Shown here: piece by piece, positions 30,764-40,278 of the stretch
How the letters are laid out: each line of letters opens with the position of its first letter
Numbering within the stretch: position 1 is the first letter of the stretch
Assembly (NCBI RefSeq): GCF_001870515.1
Contig: NZ_MDGT01000003.1
Coordinates: 450,151-514,150 of the forward strand
Direction: 5' to 3'
Length of the DNA: 64,000 bases
Source: Idiomarina sp. MD25a
Lineage (GTDB): Bacteria; Pseudomonadota; Gammaproteobacteria; Enterobacterales; Alteromonadaceae
The notes under the pieces: generated by a model
Database searches by the model: none
Told to the model about the DNA's origin: nothing
The model's input: the letters and a program-made list of their open reading frames with translations, nothing else
Position numbers and translations under genes: made by a program

Positions 30764-32341
30764 ATGAGCAGAGATATCCACGACCACCGAATTTTGATTT
30801 TAGACTTCGGTTCTCAATATACCCAATTAATTGCGCGCCGTATCCGTGAAATTGGCGTTTACTGTGAGCTGTGGGCATGGGATGTCGACGAGCAAGACAT
30901 TAAAGACTTCGATCCTAAAGGCATCATCCTTTCAGGTGGGCCAGAAAGCGTCACCGAAGCCGGTTCTCCGCGCGCGCCAGACTATGTATTTAAGGCGGGC
31001 GTCCCTGTCTTGGGCGTGTGCTATGGCATGCAAACCATGGCGCATCAATTGGGTGGTTCAGTGCAAGGCTCTCTCGAACGTGAATTTGGTTATGCACAAA
31101 TCGAACTCGTAACAGAAAGCCCGTTATTTGAAGCCATCGAAGATGCGGTCAGCGAAGACGGTAAGCCATTATTAGACGTGTGGATGAGCCACGGTGATAA
31201 AGTCGAAGCCATTCCAGAAGGTTTCCACACCGTTGCAACCACCTCGTACTGCCCATATGCGGCAATGGCGGATGAATCACGTCGTTTTTACGGTGTTCAG
31301 TTCCACCCAGAGGTCACCCATACGCGTCAAGGCATGCGTATGCTAGAGCATTTCGTCAGCGGGATTTGTGGTTGTGAAAAACAATGGACGCCCGCACAGA
31401 TTATCGAAGACGCGATCGAGCGTATTCGTGAGCAAGTCGGTAGCGATAAAGTGATTTTGGGCTTAAGCGGTGGCGTCGATTCATCGGTAACAGCGATGTT
31501 GTTACATCGTGCAATTGGCTCCCAGCTCACCTGCGTGTTTGTTGATAATGGCTTATTGCGTTTAAATGAAGCCGAGCAAGTGATGGAAATGTTTGGTGAC
31601 CACTTTGGTTTAAACATTATTCCCGTCGCTGCGGAGCAACGCTTCTTAGACGCGCTGAAAGGCGAAGCGGATCCAGAGAAGAAACGCAAAATTATCGGTA
31701 ATACCTTTATTGAGATCTTCGACGAGCAAGCGTCTCAGTTGACCGAAGTGGACTGGCTGGCGCAAGGTACCATCTACCCCGATGTCATTGAGTCAGCAGG
31801 CTCAAAAACCGGTAAAGCACACGTCATTAAATCGCATCACAACGTAGGTGGCTTGCCCGAGGATATGAAACTCGGTTTAGTTGAACCATTGCGCGAGCTG
31901 TTTAAAGACGAAGTACGCAAAATTGGTCTAGAACTCGGTCTGCCTTATAACATGCTTTATCGTCATCCGTTCCCAGGGCCGGGTCTGGGTGTGCGCGTAT
32001 TGGGCGAGATTAAGAAAGAGTACTGTGACTTATTGCGTCGCGCCGATGCGATCTTTATTGATGAGCTGCACAAAGCGGATTGGTATCACAAAGTTAGCCA
32101 AGCATTTGCGGTGTTTTTACCCGTACGCTCGGTCGGTGTTATGGGCGACCAACGCAAGTATGATTGGGTGGTTTCACTGCGCGCAGTCGAAACCATCGAC
32201 TTCATGACCGCACGTTGGGCGCACTTACCTTACGAATTATTGGAAAAAGTGTCGAATCGTATCATCAACGAAGTCGACGGTATTTCGCGAGTCACCTACG
32301 ATATTTCGGGCAAACCGCCTGCCACGATAGAGTGGGAATAA
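30764..32341 (+). CDS. guaA: GuaA, GMP synthase (glutamine-hydrolysing)
   Basis: This 525-residue enzyme aminates XMP to GMP. The N-terminal class I glutamine amidotransferase has Cys86 in VLGVCYGMQ and the His/Glu pair in QFHPEVTHT. The ATP pyrophosphatase domain has the PP-loop LSGGVDSS, and the C-terminal dimerisation domain ends with the family signature [17 protein letters not shown]. It is separated from guaB by 69 bp containing a hairpin and followed by its own terminator. Confidence 0.97.
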   Translation: MSRDIHDHRILILDFGSQYTQLIARRIREIGVYCELWAWDVDEQDIKDFDPKGIILSGGPESVTEAGSPRAPDYVFKAGVPVLGVCYGMQTMAHQLGGSVQGSLEREFGYAQIELVTESPLFEAIEDAVSEDGKPLLDVWMSHGDKVEAIPEGFHTVATTSYCPYAAMADESRRFYGVQFHPEVTHTRQGMRMLEHFVSGICGCEKQWTPAQIIEDAIERIREQVGSDKVILGLSGGVDSSVTAMLLHRAIGSQLTCVFVDNGLLRLNEAEQVMEMFGDHFGLNIIPVAAEQRFLDALKGEADPEKKRKIIGNTFIEIFDEQASQLTEVDWLAQGTIYPDVIESAGSKTGKAHVIKSHHNVGGLPEDMKLGLVEPLRELFKDEVRKIGLELGLPYNMLYRHPFPGPGLGVRVLGEIKKEYCDLLRRADAIFIDELHKADWYHKVSQAFAVFLPVRSVGVMGDQRKYDWVVSLRAVETIDFMTARWAHLPYELLEKVSNRIINEVDGISRVTYDISGKPPATIEWE

Positions 32342-32352
32342 CACCAACACCG

Positions 32353-32377
32353 AAGCCCGCGACTCGCGGGCTTTTTT
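32353..32377 (+). terminator. guaA terminator
   Basis: Stem AAGCCCGCG (32353-32361), loop ACT, stem CGCGGGCTT (32365-32373), with a six-T run from 32372. Confidence 0.92.
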
Positions 32378-32448
32378 ATGCCATTGCCGAACGGGTGAAA
32401 AGTCGGCATAGTAGCGCTTATTCGTAGTCATTTGTTAAGCGGTATAAG

Positions 32449-34905
32449 ATGGATCGAAACCGTTCGTTAAGTCAGAGTCTTTGGCAGGCATTTAGGCGCT
32501 ATGCACTGCTACCCATGATTATGGTGGAGCTGGCGCTGATAACTATTTATGTAGTGACCAACCAGTGGGTAACACAGCAAACCAAACAAGAACTCGTCGA
32601 AACGGCCTTATCCGAATCAACGCAAATTGCCAAACGTCAAGCAACGGTGGTCGATGCTCAGTTGGTCTCAGTCGAGAAACAACTGGCTCTTTATCGTGAA
32701 TCCGTAGCCGCCGTGCTCGATGATCCGCGCATTACCTGGCAAGGTCACGAACAGTGGACGCAGGGAGCGAGCGGTCAGTTCTTTACCCGCAAAGCACTGG
32801 GTCAAGACGGTATCGCCGCTTTTTATTCTGCGTTGACACCGTCACCTCAGCAAAACCTAGACCGTATAGAGCAGTTACGTATGCTCACGCCAGTGATGCG
32901 GCAAATGGTTGCTGACGATAGCTGGGTACAGCAGGTGTACTTTAATACACACGACAGCCTTAATGTTATTTACCCGTTTATTGATGTCGGTTCACAATAC
33001 GCAGCCGATGTTGATATTCCTAAGTTTAACTTTTTCTACCTCGCCGATGAACAACATAACCCAGCACGTAACCCTGTTTGGACGCCTGTTTATCTTGATC
33101 CAGCGGGACAAGGCTGGATGCTATCAGTGATTGCACCGGTATATAAAAATGACTCCCTGGTAGGGGTCGCGGGCGCCGATGTCACCATTGAAAAACTTAT
33201 TAATTACCTGACTCACACTCAAGTGCCGTGGGACGGCTTTGTGGTACTCGCGAGCCAATCAGGAAAAATTCTTGCGCTACCCGAGCGAGCTCAGCAGCGT
33301 CTGGACATTACTGTCCCCCAAAGCTATGCGGTAAAACATGCAAAGCGCGATGAAACGGACTATCAAAGTACCAATTTAGCCGATATAAACGGAGCTCAAG
33401 CGCTTCTGTCGCATTGGCAGAGTAATCCCGATAGTTTGCAAACCATAGCGCTCGGTGGGATGTCTTATATTGCCGCTTGGCATCCTGTCGCTGAAACCGA
33501 CTGGCAGGTATTGGTGCTGGTCGAAGAGGCAAAGCTACTCGCACGAACCAATAACATTTATCGACAAACCGAGTTACTTAGCTTGATTCTGCTTGCCGGT
33601 TTGGTGATTTTTTATCTGCTGTATTTCCAGTTTGTCAAAAGTCGCACACAGCGCTTCAGTCAACGATTAAACCGCAACCTCAAAAAACTATCCGATGCAC
33701 TCGCAAAAACGGGGCGCCAGGAATTCGAACTCACGATTCCTGACCTCGAAGCGCCGGAGCTTAATAGACTCGCCTTACAAATTACCCAAGTCGCCGAGCA
33801 GTTGCGTAGTAACTTATTCAGCCTCCGAAAGAACGAAGCACGGCTAAGGTTTGCATTAGAAAGTAGCGGTGAATCACTAATCACGCAATCGATGGAATAT
33901 AACCGCGTTGAGGTAACCGATAACTTTAGAGTGATATCCCAGCGCGCAGAGAAGGTATTCAACCTGGACGAATACTCGAGTTGGATTCATCCCGATGATC
34001 GCGAAAAAGTACAGGCATTGCGTTTACACGCCCAACAGAGTAAACAACCGTTAAGTGCGGACTACCGCTTGCAACGCAAAGACGGCTCCTTTGTGTGGGT
34101 GCAAAGTCGCGGGCAAGTATTGCATGATGAAGCCTCGGGTCAAGAACTGATCATCGGCACATTAACCGATATTAGTGAGCGCAAAGCAATCGAGCAGAAC
34201 TTACGAGCCGCTAAAGATGCCGCTAACGAGGCGAATCGAGCCAAATCGAAACTGCTGTCCTCAATTACTCACGAGATCAAAACCCCACTGACCACCATAC
34301 TCGGGATTGCAGATATCCTACGGTACAAGCTAGCTAACGTTGAGCATAGAACATCGCTACGTCGACTCATTAGCGCCGCCGAACATCTCAACCATTTAGT
34401 GGATGATATTCTCACATTGTCTAAACTTGAATCGCGAGCGCTCCAAGTGAGCGCTGAACGGGTGACTCCGCATCGCTTAATTGCTGAAACTATCGATTGG
34501 TTTAGTGAAATACTAGAAACATCGGAAACCGTTATTCAATGTGAATTATTAGATAATCCGCCAGAACTTGATATAGATCCAATTCGGTTTAAGCAAGTAC
34601 TAACTAATCTATTGTCTAATGCAATTAAGTACAGTCCTAACAATTCGAAAGTAAAAGTGATTGAAGCACAAACAGAACAGGTGTACACAATAACTGTTAA
34701 AGACGAAGGATGGGGAATTCCGCCGCTCTACCGCGAACGCCTATTTGAATCGTTCAATCGATTTGGGCGAGAACAAACCGCAGTCGAGGGGACCGGAATC
34801 GGACTAGCAATATGTCGTGAGTTGATGAACCTGATGGGAGGCGAGGTCAGCTATCAACCTCAAGAAAAGGGAAGTTTATTTATTTTATCGTTTCCCGTGA
34901 GGTAA
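32449..34905 (+). CDS. Sensor histidine kinase (dCACHE-PAS-HisKA-HATPase)
   Basis: This 818-residue membrane kinase has TM1 at about 20-37, a large periplasmic double-CACHE sensor (about 40-365, with YPFIDVGSQY and GWMLSVIAPVYKNDSLVGVAGADVTIEKL typical of ligand-binding dCACHE) and TM2 at about 375-394. A PAS domain with PAC motif follows (about 465-580, ...ISERKAIEQNL), then HisKA with phospho-acceptor His608 in SSITHEIKTPLTT, and HATPase_c with N box TNLLSNAIKYSP, G1 DEGWGIP and G2 GTGIGL. It is followed 6 bp later by a stand-alone receiver. The ligand is unknown; dCACHE domains often bind amino acids, carboxylates or amines. Confidence 0.88.
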   Translation: MDRNRSLSQSLWQAFRRYALLPMIMVELALITIYVVTNQWVTQQTKQELVETALSESTQIAKRQATVVDAQLVSVEKQLALYRESVAAVLDDPRITWQGHEQWTQGASGQFFTRKALGQDGIAAFYSALTPSPQQNLDRIEQLRMLTPVMRQMVADDSWVQQVYFNTHDSLNVIYPFIDVGSQYAADVDIPKFNFFYLADEQHNPARNPVWTPVYLDPAGQGWMLSVIAPVYKNDSLVGVAGADVTIEKLINYLTHTQVPWDGFVVLASQSGKILALPERAQQRLDITVPQSYAVKHAKRDETDYQSTNLADINGAQALLSHWQSNPDSLQTIALGGMSYIAAWHPVAETDWQVLVLVEEAKLLARTNNIYRQTELLSLILLAGLVIFYLLYFQFVKSRTQRFSQRLNRNLKKLSDALAKTGRQEFELTIPDLEAPELNRLALQITQVAEQLRSNLFSLRKNEARLRFALESSGESLITQSMEYNRVEVTDNFRVISQRAEKVFNLDEYSSWIHPDDREKVQALRLHAQQSKQPLSADYRLQRKDGSFVWVQSRGQVLHDEASGQELIIGTLTDISERKAIEQNLRAAKDAANEANRAKSKLLSSITHEIKTPLTTILGIADILRYKLANVEHRTSLRRLISAAEHLNHLVDDILTLSKLESRALQVSAERVTPHRLIAETIDWFSEILETSETVIQCELLDNPPELDIDPIRFKQVLTNLLSNAIKYSPNNSKVKVIEAQTEQVYTITVKDEGWGIPPLYRERLFESFNRFGREQTAVEGTGIGLAICRELMNLMGGEVSYQPQEKGSLFILSFPVR

Positions 34906-34911
34906 TTATAA

Positions 34912-35289
34912 ATGAAACGTCTTAAACGCGCATTGATCGTTGATGACAACAAAACCAACCTAATGGTGCTCAAAGAGCTGATTGAGATGATTGGTGTGCC
35001 ACAGGTGATTGCCGAAACGAACCCTGTGTATGCACTGAATATTTTAAAGAAGACGCCGGTTGATTGTGTATTAATTGATCAGAATATGCCGCAGATGTCG
35101 GGCTTAGCTTTGTATGCTGAACTAAAACAATCCATGCCGTCGATCCCTGCGACGTTTATGGTGAGTGCGATTGATGACTCTGAGTTGCGAGTGAAAGCCC
35201 GTGAAGCAGGCATGGAAGGTTTTATCAGTAAGCCGTTCAGATATGAAATTATAGAGCGCATGCTGCGGGATTTGGATGAACGCTTATAG
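34912..35289 (+). CDS. Single-domain response regulator
   Basis: This 125-residue protein is only a receiver domain. The acidic pair is Asp11-Asp12, the phospho-acceptor Asp56 (in DCVLIDQNMPQMSG), the conserved Thr/Ser around residue 85 (VSA) and Lys107 (ISKPF). There is no output domain, so it signals by protein contact or passes phosphate on. It is 6 bp after the kinase and almost certainly its partner. The gene ends within the left arm of a terminator stem. Confidence 0.9.
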   Translation: MKRLKRALIVDDNKTNLMVLKELIEMIGVPQVIAETNPVYALNILKKTPVDCVLIDQNMPQMSGLALYAELKQSMPSIPATFMVSAIDDSELRVKAREAGMEGFISKPFRYEIIERMLRDLDERL

Positions 35290-35316
35290 GCCAAGCCCCA
35301 AAAGGCTTGGCCGTTT
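35289..35316. terminator. Bidirectional hairpin after the receiver gene
   Basis: Perfect 9-bp stem GGCCAAGCC (35289-35297), loop CCAAAA, GGCTTGGCC (35304-35312), then GTTT. The T-run is short. It lies between convergent genes and could serve both. Confidence 0.75.
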
Positions 35317-35322
35317 ACTAAG

Positions 35323-36516
35323 CTACTGCGGCAACTCGATGTCGAGCCATACCAAACGATGATCTGAAGACGCATCGCGTTTTTTCATCAAGTCATAACC
35401 GGGTTCACCCTGAACCGGCCAAAAAACGCCTGCGTCTTTGACAATTAAGTCATCAGAAGGCAGCACATAGTCTACCCGTTTACGCCACGCCGCAGTGTGA
35501 TATTGCGATCCCTCAACATCTGGAGAATGATTCGCGCCGCCTTGGCTCATCGGCATCACATCGTTAACACGTGGATGTTCTAACAACTGTGTCATGGCAC
35601 CCTTAACACCGCTCGCACCGGCTTGTGCGTTCAGATCGCCCAATACCACAAAAGAACCGTTGGCAGCGATACCACCACGCTGACCTTGGTCATCATAAAT
35701 GTAGTTATCAGCGCCAGGGGTCAAGTAATCACGCACGAAACGAATTTCGTCGTAGTTCTTCATACCATTACGGTTCTCTGGGCCGTCAAAAGCCGGCGGG
35801 GTTGGGTGCTGAGCTAAGACATGTATAACTTTACCCCCTACTTGAACGGGAACATCCCAATGTGATTTCGAGCTCAACGGGTATTGCGCCATGGCCTCAT
35901 CGCTGTACCACGGCTCATCTGTTGGTTTGCCGTCTTCATCGTGTACATAAGGCGCATGGTGGCCTGGCATGTCTTTCCACAAGAAGTGTTGGAACGTACG
36001 CACGTCATCTTCAAGTATTGGATATTTGGACAAAATCACCATGCCATATTGGCCAGGATACCAGCCAAAGCCCCACGCATCGTTGCCTCGACCCGTCGCT
36101 TTACCATCACGGTTGAGGTCAAACGCAGAGGGCGAACCTGTATTGACGGGGGCAGTGTAAACATAAGGGTACGCGATTGGGTCAAGATGAGCTTGTGATT
36201 GGCCCAAATAGTTGTTTAAAAAGACATCGATACCTTGCTCACGAGGGACATAATCAAACTCGTTGAGCAAAATAATATCGGGGCGCACACGCTGAATGAT
36301 TTCAGCAATACCACGAATTTGTGGATTATTTTCTTGTAAAACCTTGGGCAAAACCGATTCGTAAGTGTTCGGTAAAGCATCGTTTGGCAAGTGGTTGCTC
36401 GAGTCCATACTGACGTTAAAAGTGGCGATACGCACGGTGTCTTGAGCTAAGGATGATGTTGAATAAGTCATTATTAAAAGCAATGAAAATGCAAAGATAC
36501 TACGCATAAAGTTCAT
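35323..36516 (-). CDS. Secreted endonuclease/exonuclease/phosphatase-family protein
   Basis: This protein of 397 residues begins MNFMRSIFAFSLLLIMTYSTSSLAQ, a clear signal peptide cleaved near residue 25. The EEP fold follows: RIATFNVSMD, the metal-binding Glu in PDIILLNEFDYV, WYPGQYGMVILSKYPI, GDLNAQAG and the terminal DHRLVWLDI with the catalytic Asp-His. These match Mg-dependent phosphodiester or phosphomonoester hydrolases. The frame is open 32 codons further upstream, but only the internal ATG gives a signal peptide. Its promoter region faces a Pho-box-like repeat array shared with the oar1 gene, which suggests a role in obtaining phosphate from organic sources (inference). The true substrate is unknown. 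Confidence 0.8.
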   Translation of the reverse strand: MNFMRSIFAFSLLLIMTYSTSSLAQDTVRIATFNVSMDSSNHLPNDALPNTYESVLPKVLQENNPQIRGIAEIIQRVRPDIILLNEFDYVPREQGIDVFLNNYLGQSQAHLDPIAYPYVYTAPVNTGSPSAFDLNRDGKATGRGNDAWGFGWYPGQYGMVILSKYPILEDDVRTFQHFLWKDMPGHHAPYVHDEDGKPTDEPWYSDEAMAQYPLSSKSHWDVPVQVGGKVIHVLAQHPTPPAFDGPENRNGMKNYDEIRFVRDYLTPGADNYIYDDQGQRGGIAANGSFVVLGDLNAQAGASGVKGAMTQLLEHPRVNDVMPMSQGGANHSPDVEGSQYHTAAWRKRVDYVLPSDDLIVKDAGVFWPVQGEPGYDLMKKRDASSDHRLVWLDIELPQ

Positions 36517-36605
36517 GTGAAAGCCTACAGAATGGGACGCTACGACAATGCAAAAGAATAAAGGTTCCCTAAACACTAGGCAAGTGGATAAAAATTGATT
36601 AAAAT

Positions 36606-36634
36606 ATGTCACATATCTGACACGAAAATGTCGC
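36606..36634. promoter_or_regulatory. Three-repeat Pho-box-like array
   Basis: Three 7-mers at 11-bp period read ATGTCAC (36606-36612), CTGACAC (36617-36623) and ATGTCGC (36628-36634), with A/T-rich 4-bp spacers ATAT and GAAA. The first pair matches the E. coli Pho box CTGTCATAWAWCTGTCAY at 15 of 18 positions. It lies 90 bp upstream of the leftward EEP gene and 320 bp upstream of oar1. The first pair is also a dyad, TGTCA-N6-TGACA, so it can be read toward either gene. Confidence 0.6.
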
Positions 36635-36824
36635 AGAAGCTTAATGAATTTAAATGTTCTTCACAAACAGCCCACGTTGAGCCGCTGCCGTGAAATTTTT
36701 CACGCAGTTAGCTTTCCCGTTTTGAATCGACGGTTGTATCGTGGTTCATTAAGTGTTGCTAAATCGTTTTTCTGTAAAGTAGAACATCCAGCATCCTCTC
36801 CTCGTTTTTTCTGCACGCCCCTTC

Positions 36825-36858
36825 GTGTCATCAAGTTGTCATATTCCAGCGTTATAAA
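36825..36858 (+). promoter_or_regulatory. PhoB-type promoter of oar1
   Basis: GTGTCAT-CAAG-TTGTCAT (36825-36842) matches the Pho box at 14 of 18 positions, with both TGTCAT cores perfect and 11 bp apart. A -10 TATAAA (36853-36858) follows after exactly 10 bp, the spacing of classic PhoB-dependent promoters, and there is no -35. The predicted leader to the oar1 ATG is about 80 nt. Confidence 0.72.
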
Positions 36859-36945
36859 TGCGCACTCAAAATTTAGCTCATCTGCTAGTGAGCTTGCTTT
36901 ACCAAAACCATTAGTACGTTTAATTACAACCTCAGGGATAACTCA

Positions 36946-39900
36946 ATGAAATTCAACTCCAAGGTGAGTCGTATTTCTGCTGCCATCGCGTTAGCAGTAG
37001 GAATGTCGACGAGTGTCATGGCCCAAGAGACTTCATCGTCAATGCGCGGTATGATCACAGGCCCACAAGGAAACCCAGTAGCGAACACTAAAATTGTCGT
37101 TACTCACGAACCGACAGGGACAGTAAACGAGTTTGTCACAAGCGCTGACGGTACCTTTACTGCAAAAGGTCTGCGTGTCGGTGGCCCTTACACAGTCGTA
37201 ATCGATTCAGAAAAATTCCAAGATGCAGAGCTCGATAACCTGTATCTTGCTTTGGGTGAAACATTACGTGTGACAAGCCAACTGAAAAACAACGACATGG
37301 AGCGTATTTCAGTATCTGGCTCAGTCATCATGACAGAGAGCGGCGGCGCGAGCAGTAACTTCGGTGAAGAAACCATCGACAACATGCCAAGCCTAAGCCG
37401 TGACCTTAAAGACATCGCGCGCATCAACCCATTGGTATCTATCCGTGGTAATGGCGAAATGTCGATTGCAGGTGGTAACCCGCGCTCAAACAGCATCACT
37501 GTTGACGGTATCGGCCAGAACGATGACTTCGGTCTAAACTACGGCGGCTACCCAACGGAGCAACCACCCGTTTCATTGAGTTCAATTGAACAAATCTCAG
37601 TAGACGTTGCACCTTTCTCAAGTAAGAAAGGCGACTTCTCTGGCGGTACCATCAACGCGGTAACAAAATCAGGTACTAACGAGTTTGAAGGCGAGTTCTT
37701 CTACGAATACTCTTCACCTGACATGAAAGGCGATTCTAAGCGCTTAAACCGTATTACCGGATCAGACGGTAACGACCAAGGTTTCCGTGAGTATGAAACC
37801 GTTGACGTTGAGCCGATTCAAAAAACTTCAACCTTTGGTATGGCACTCAGTGGTCCTATCATCGAAGACACCTTGTTCTTCTTCACTAACTATGAAGAGT
37901 GGAACAGTGAGTTAGATTATCAATACGGTTTCCAAGGTAGCGGTGCAAGCAACGAGTTCTACACCTCACGTGAAAACTTCGATGAATTCTTGCGCATTTT
38001 GGATAGCACTTATGGTATCCAAGATTCATTGCCTGGCGCGCCAGAAGATAAAGACCGTAAGTGGTTGACAAAATTAAGCTGGAACGTAAACCAAGATCAT
38101 CGTCTTGATTTAACCTACCAGTGGCAAGACAACTCAGATATGCGCGGTCACTCAAGCGGTGGTAATACAGTTGTATTAAACTCTCGTGTATATGACTACC
38201 ACACGCGCATGAGCAACATCAGTGCACGCTTATACAGTGACTGGTCGGCAAACTTTATCACCGAGATGGGTATTACCTATAAAGATGTTGTTAGTGATTC
38301 AATCACCAACGCTGACTTTGGTGCGGTAACAGTAGAGGAATACTTCCGTGGTCCGTCTTACGCATTTGGTGCTGACGAATACCGCCACGCTAATAAAGTT
38401 GAGAACCAGAACTTAACCTTCAACTTTGATGCAACGTATTTGTTCGGCGAACACGAGCTCGCGTTTGGTGCAGAGTATGAGCGTCTTCGCTTATATAATA
38501 AGTTTGTACCAGAGAGCTTAGGTGCATGGGAATTCGATAGCCTTGAAGGTTTCGAAAACCGTGAAGTGGGTAACTACAACGGTACGTATGACTTCTCGTA
38601 CCAAAACGCGTTTACAGGTAACCCAGAAGACGCAGCTTATGATGCAGTGCGTTACACCACAGCGCTGTATGTAGAAGATACTTTCTACCCAACAACTGAC
38701 TTCGAGTTGACAGCCGGTGTTCGTTACGAGCGTTTGTCATCAGATGACAAGCCAACCTTGAACCAAAACTTTGTTGATACCTACGGTTTCTCTAACCAAG
38801 AAAACCTTGACGGTATGGACATCGTATTGCCACGCGTGAGCTTCAAGTATTACTTGAACGACGACGTCACGTTACGTGGTGGTTTAGGTCGTTTCTACGG
38901 CGGTGTACCGAACGTTTGGTACAGTAACCCGTTCACTAAAGACGGTATCACGTTGGTAGCTGCAAACAGCGATTTCATCAACGATTACTTTGCTAACAGC
39001 TCAGATCCTGCGGACTTCACACAAGTACCACAAGCGATCCAAGATTCACTGCAGCAAGGCGCTGGTAGCACCAACTACATCGACCCTAACTTTGAATTGC
39101 CAAGCGACTGGCGTGCACAGTTAGCAGCTGATTACAGCTTCGATATCCCAATGGTGGGTGACGACTTCCGCGCAACAACGTCATTCTTGTACGTGCGTAA
39201 GCAAGACGAGTCGGTATGGTTGAACACTGCGTTGACGCCTGTTGATACAACAGCAGACGGTGAGCGTGTTATCTACGAAAGCATCTACAGCGGCAACCGC
39301 TCAGATAACTTCGATATCATGATGACCAACGCAGAAGAGCATGGTCGCAGCTATATCTTCACTCAGTCTTTGGCTAAGCAGTGGGATAACGGTCTTAACT
39401 TGACCATGAGCTACACGCACCAAGACGTTGAAGAAGTATCACCTGGTTCTTCTTCACAAGCAGAAAGTAACTACAAGCACTACGTAGTTAAAACACGTAA
39501 TCAACCGTTCTCTGCACGTGGTGACTACGAAATCGAGCACAGCTTCAAAGTTACCTTAGGTTACGAGAAAGAATTCTTTGATGGTTATAAAACCAACATC
39601 AACTTATTCTATGAGCGTCGTTCAGGTCGTCCGTTCAGCTACACTATGAGCATGTACCAAGATGGCGACTTCGGCGATACCGTTGACTTCTACTCGCAGT
39701 CAGCTTACCTCGCTTACATCCCATCAGGTCCAAACGATCCAAATGTAGATTGGGCGAACTCAGTATCTTGGGACGAGTTGAGCGCAGTACTTGAACGTGC
39801 CGGTATCGCACCAGGCGGTTACATCATGGACCGTAACAGCGGTACTCAGCCATGGATTACTGATATCGACTTGAGCATCAAGCAACAGATCCCAGGTTTT

Positions 39901-40149
39901 GCTGAAGGTCACCGTGGTACCTTGTACTTCACCATCGACAACTTCGCTAACTTGCTTAACAGCGATTGGGGTGTTGAAGAGCGTTTAGGTTATCCGCAGG
40001 TCAACCTGTATGACTTCGGCGGCCTATCGGATGATGGTCGTTACCAGATTGAGCGTTTGCACAATGGTTACGCGCCACAAAACTACGATGAGTACGATAT
40101 TGGTGCATCATCATGGTCTGTCAAACTCGGCGTACGCTACGAGTTCTAA
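36946..40149 (+). CDS. Oar-like TonB-dependent receptor, copy 1
   Basis: This 1067-residue outer-membrane receptor has a signal peptide ending around residue 26 (SVMA-QETSSSMRG). A carboxypeptidase-regulatory-like beta-sandwich (about 30-115, GMITGPQGNPVANTKIVVTHEPTGT...TSADGTFTAKGLRVGGPYTV) precedes the plug (about 120-235, SVSGSVIMTESGG...ARINPLVSIRG...SITVDGIGQNDDFGLN). A 22-strand-type barrel ends in WSVKLGVRYEF with a terminal Phe. Oar proteins import large or unknown substrates using TonB energy. It carries no Cys that I can find. AGGGA lies seven bases before the ATG. A PhoB-type promoter lies upstream and a strong terminator follows. The substrate is unknown; organic phosphate is suggested only by regulation and the neighbouring hydrolase. 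Confidence 0.87.
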   Translation: MKFNSKVSRISAAIALAVGMSTSVMAQETSSSMRGMITGPQGNPVANTKIVVTHEPTGTVNEFVTSADGTFTAKGLRVGGPYTVVIDSEKFQDAELDNLYLALGETLRVTSQLKNNDMERISVSGSVIMTESGGASSNFGEETIDNMPSLSRDLKDIARINPLVSIRGNGEMSIAGGNPRSNSITVDGIGQNDDFGLNYGGYPTEQPPVSLSSIEQISVDVAPFSSKKGDFSGGTINAVTKSGTNEFEGEFFYEYSSPDMKGDSKRLNRITGSDGNDQGFREYETVDVEPIQKTSTFGMALSGPIIEDTLFFFTNYEEWNSELDYQYGFQGSGASNEFYTSRENFDEFLRILDSTYGIQDSLPGAPEDKDRKWLTKLSWNVNQDHRLDLTYQWQDNSDMRGHSSGGNTVVLNSRVYDYHTRMSNISARLYSDWSANFITEMGITYKDVVSDSITNADFGAVTVEEYFRGPSYAFGADEYRHANKVENQNLTFNFDATYLFGEHELAFGAEYERLRLYNKFVPESLGAWEFDSLEGFENREVGNYNGTYDFSYQNAFTGNPEDAAYDAVRYTTALYVEDTFYPTTDFELTAGVRYERLSSDDKPTLNQNFVDTYGFSNQENLDGMDIVLPRVSFKYYLNDDVTLRGGLGRFYGGVPNVWYSNPFTKDGITLVAANSDFINDYFANSSDPADFTQVPQAIQDSLQQGAGSTNYIDPNFELPSDWRAQLAADYSFDIPMVGDDFRATTSFLYVRKQDESVWLNTALTPVDTTADGERVIYESIYSGNRSDNFDIMMTNAEEHGRSYIFTQSLAKQWDNGLNLTMSYTHQDVEEVSPGSSSQAESNYKHYVVKTRNQPFSARGDYEIEHSFKVTLGYEKEFFDGYKTNINLFYERRSGRPFSYTMSMYQDGDFGDTVDFYSQSAYLAYIPSGPNDPNVDWANSVSWDELSAVLERAGIAPGGYIMDRNSGTQPWITDIDLSIKQQIPGFAEGHRGTLYFTIDNFANLLNSDWGVEERLGYPQVNLYDFGGLSDDGRYQIERLHNGYAPQNYDEYDIGASSWSVKLGVRYEF

Positions 40150-40157
40150 GGCTCAGA

Positions 40158-40188
40158 GCCCCTCAATTTTGTTGAGGGGCTTTTTTTT
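40158..40188 (+). terminator. oar1 terminator
   Basis: Stem GCCCCTCAA (40158-40166), loop TTTTG, stem TTGAGGGGC (40172-40180), then eight T residues. It shows the two receptors are transcribed separately. Confidence 0.95.
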
Positions 40189-40192
40189 AGTC

Positions 40193-40226
40193 ATGTCACA
40201 GAACTGACATGATCGAGATTTACACT
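40193..40226 (+). promoter_or_regulatory. PhoB-type promoter of oar2
   Basis: ATGTCAC-AGAA-CTGACAT (40193-40210) matches the Pho box at 14 of 18 positions and is nearly the same sequence as the first pair of the 36606 array. A -10 TACACT (40221-40226) follows after exactly 10 bp. The element starts five bases after the oar1 terminator. An alternative sigma-70 reading is TTTACA (40219) with a poor CATAAC. Confidence 0.68.
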
Positions 40227-40278
40227 TCACGGACTGAATCACATAACAACAGTGTTGAACAAACGGGGATGAACACAC

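Larger units (their letters stand above)
36517..36945. other. Divergent regulatory region between the EEP gene and oar1
   Basis: This 429-bp gap holds two PhoB-type elements (36606-36634 and 36825-36842, listed separately) and a -10 at 36853. I see no gene in it. A 101-codon open frame from 36644 crosses the Pho promoter and resembles nothing, so I leave it out. Confidence 0.7.

Noticed and set aside
36644-36949. 101-codon open frame upstream of oar1
   Set aside because: It spans the Pho-type promoter and overlaps the oar1 start, has no family resemblance and no good ribosome-binding site.
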